From Lysobacterales bacterium (GTDB taxonomy: Bacteria > Pseudomonadota > Gammaproteobacteria > Xanthomonadales > Xanthomonadaceae): a stretch of DNA of 6,945 bases. Position numbers and translations under genes: made by a program. This document shows positions 6,105 through 6,945 of the stretch, one piece after another (positions within the stretch are counted from its first letter, which is position 1; every line of letters begins with the position of its first letter). The notes under the pieces were generated by a model. That model ran no database searches, was not told the origin of the DNA, and worked only from the letters and a program-made list of their open reading frames with translations. The stretch covers positions 1 to 6,945 of the forward strand of contig JAATFS010000237.1 in assembly GCA_015655035.1 (NCBI GenBank), given 5' to 3'.

Positions 6105-6945
6105 TCACCCCATCAGCACCACTTCCTCGGCAGAAGTGGGATGGATCGCGACGGTGTCATCGAGCTGATGCTTGGTCACTCCCAGCTTCAGCGCCACCGC
6201 AAAACCTTGCAGTATTTCGTCGGCGCTTTCACCGAGCAGATGAATACCGACAACCCTCTCTTCGTCGCCCACGCATACCAGCTTGAACAAGCTGCGCTGC
6301 GGCGAATCGGCCAACGCGTGCAGCATTGGCCGGAAGCTGCTGCGGTACACCCGTACCGCATCGCCGTACTGCGCGCGTGCGGCTTGCTCGCTCAAACCGA
6401 CCTGGCCCAACGGCGGATGCGAAAACACCACGCTCGGGATGTTGTCGTAGTCCAGCCGCGCTTCGGGCTGCTGGCCGAACAGCCGATCCATCAGCTTGCG
6501 CGCCGCCGCGATCGCTACCGGTGTCAGCCCGACCTTGCCGGCCACGTCACCGACCGCATGGATATTGTCCACGCTGCTGGTCTGCCAGGCATCGACCACG
6601 ACTTCGCCCTTCTCGCCCAATGCCACCCCTAGCGCTTCCACTCCCAGGCCTGCGGTATTGGCACGACGCCCGACGGCAAAGAACACCTGGTCGAATGCAT
6701 CCAACGCGTGCTCGGTCGTGGTCTGCACCTGCACCCGGCCGTCGTCCTCGCGCAGCAGGCCGCGCGTGCGGCAATTGAAGTGGATGCGGACGCCCTGCTG
6801 GCGGAGATTTTCGGCCAGTTGCACGGTCAGCTCTGCATCGAAGCGCTCCAGCAAGCGCCCGCCCTGAACAAACATTTCCACCCGGCTGCCCAGCGCCTGC
6901 AACAGGCTTGCCAGCTCGACCGCGATGTAGCCGCCCCCGACCACT
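6105..6945 (-). CDS. gor: Glutathione-disulfide reductase, C-terminal part
   Basis: The gene runs off the right edge; about 280 residues are present, roughly the last 60 percent of a protein usually near 450. The enzyme is a cytoplasmic FAD homodimer that reduces glutathione disulfide with NADPH. The fragment opens in the second Rossmann motif, GGGYIAVELA, followed by the second FAD contact HAVGDVAG, then LTPVAIAAAR, the interface-domain run NIPSVVFSHPPLGQVGL, and the C-terminal HPTSAEE carrying the catalytic base pair (His268 and Glu273 of the fragment). These match E. coli Gor closely, including LQGFAVALK near the end, which favours Gor over trypanothione, mercuric or lipoamide reductases. 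The redox-active CxxxxC and first FAD site lie outside the window. One oddity: the loop that binds the 2'-phosphate of NADPH reads FVQGGRLLERFD, where E. coli has Arg198 and Arg204; these align with Gln and Glu. The gene heads a same-strand series with the ATL and rhomboid genes. Confidence 0.92.
   Translation of the reverse strand, partial: VVGGGYIAVELASLLQALGSRVEMFVQGGRLLERFDAELTVQLAENLRQQGVRIHFNCRTRGLLREDDGRVQVQTTTEHALDAFDQVFFAVGRRANTAGLGVEALGVALGEKGEVVVDAWQTSSVDNIHAVGDVAGKVGLTPVAIAAARKLMDRLFGQQPEARLDYDNIPSVVFSHPPLGQVGLSEQAARAQYGDAVRVYRSSFRPMLHALADSPQRSLFKLVCVGDEERVVGIHLLGESADEILQGFAVALKLGVTKHQLDDTVAIHPTSAEEVVLMG

Overview
This 6,945-base window is GC-rich chromosomal DNA that looks like a gammaproteobacterium of the Xanthomonas/Stenotrophomonas group (Lysobacteraceae). 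That assignment is inference from the protein styles (a TonB-dependent receptor of the kind abundant in xanthomonads, tandem M13 metallopeptidases, a glutathione reductase) and base composition; no search was run. No tRNA, rRNA, CRISPR array, insertion sequence or phage gene is visible, so this reads as ordinary core chromosome.

Layout, left to right. (1) Positions 1-302, plus strand: the last ~100 residues of a TonB-dependent outer-membrane receptor, closed by a strong intrinsic terminator (331-361). (2) Positions 526-2646, plus strand: a complete M13 (neprilysin/PepO-like) zinc metallopeptidase with a lipoprotein signal and every catalytic residue intact. (3) Positions 2772-4778, plus strand: a second, paralogous M13 protein with an ordinary Sec signal peptide, in which the second zinc histidine and two substrate-site residues are replaced. 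It is probably a pseudopeptidase. A large hairpin and a promoter-like extended -10 lie between the two. A perfect 13-bp hairpin terminator (4804-4833) ends this half. (4) Minus strand, read right to left: the C-terminal ~280 residues of glutathione reductase (6105-6945), then an alkyltransferase-like DNA-lesion-binding protein (5620-5982), then a rhomboid intramembrane serine protease (4912-5577). The two halves converge at 4779-4911.

How the genes fit together. The plus-strand block is an envelope block: a receptor in the outer membrane, a probably lipid-anchored peptidase, and a soluble periplasmic relative that has probably lost catalysis. The minus-strand block could be one transcript: thiol redox homeostasis, recognition of alkylated guanine for handover to nucleotide excision repair, and membrane proteolysis. 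A shared stress theme for the first two is plausible but is inference. The most interesting observation is the adjacency of an intact M13 peptidase and a catalytically degraded paralogue. No wholly new system is evident.
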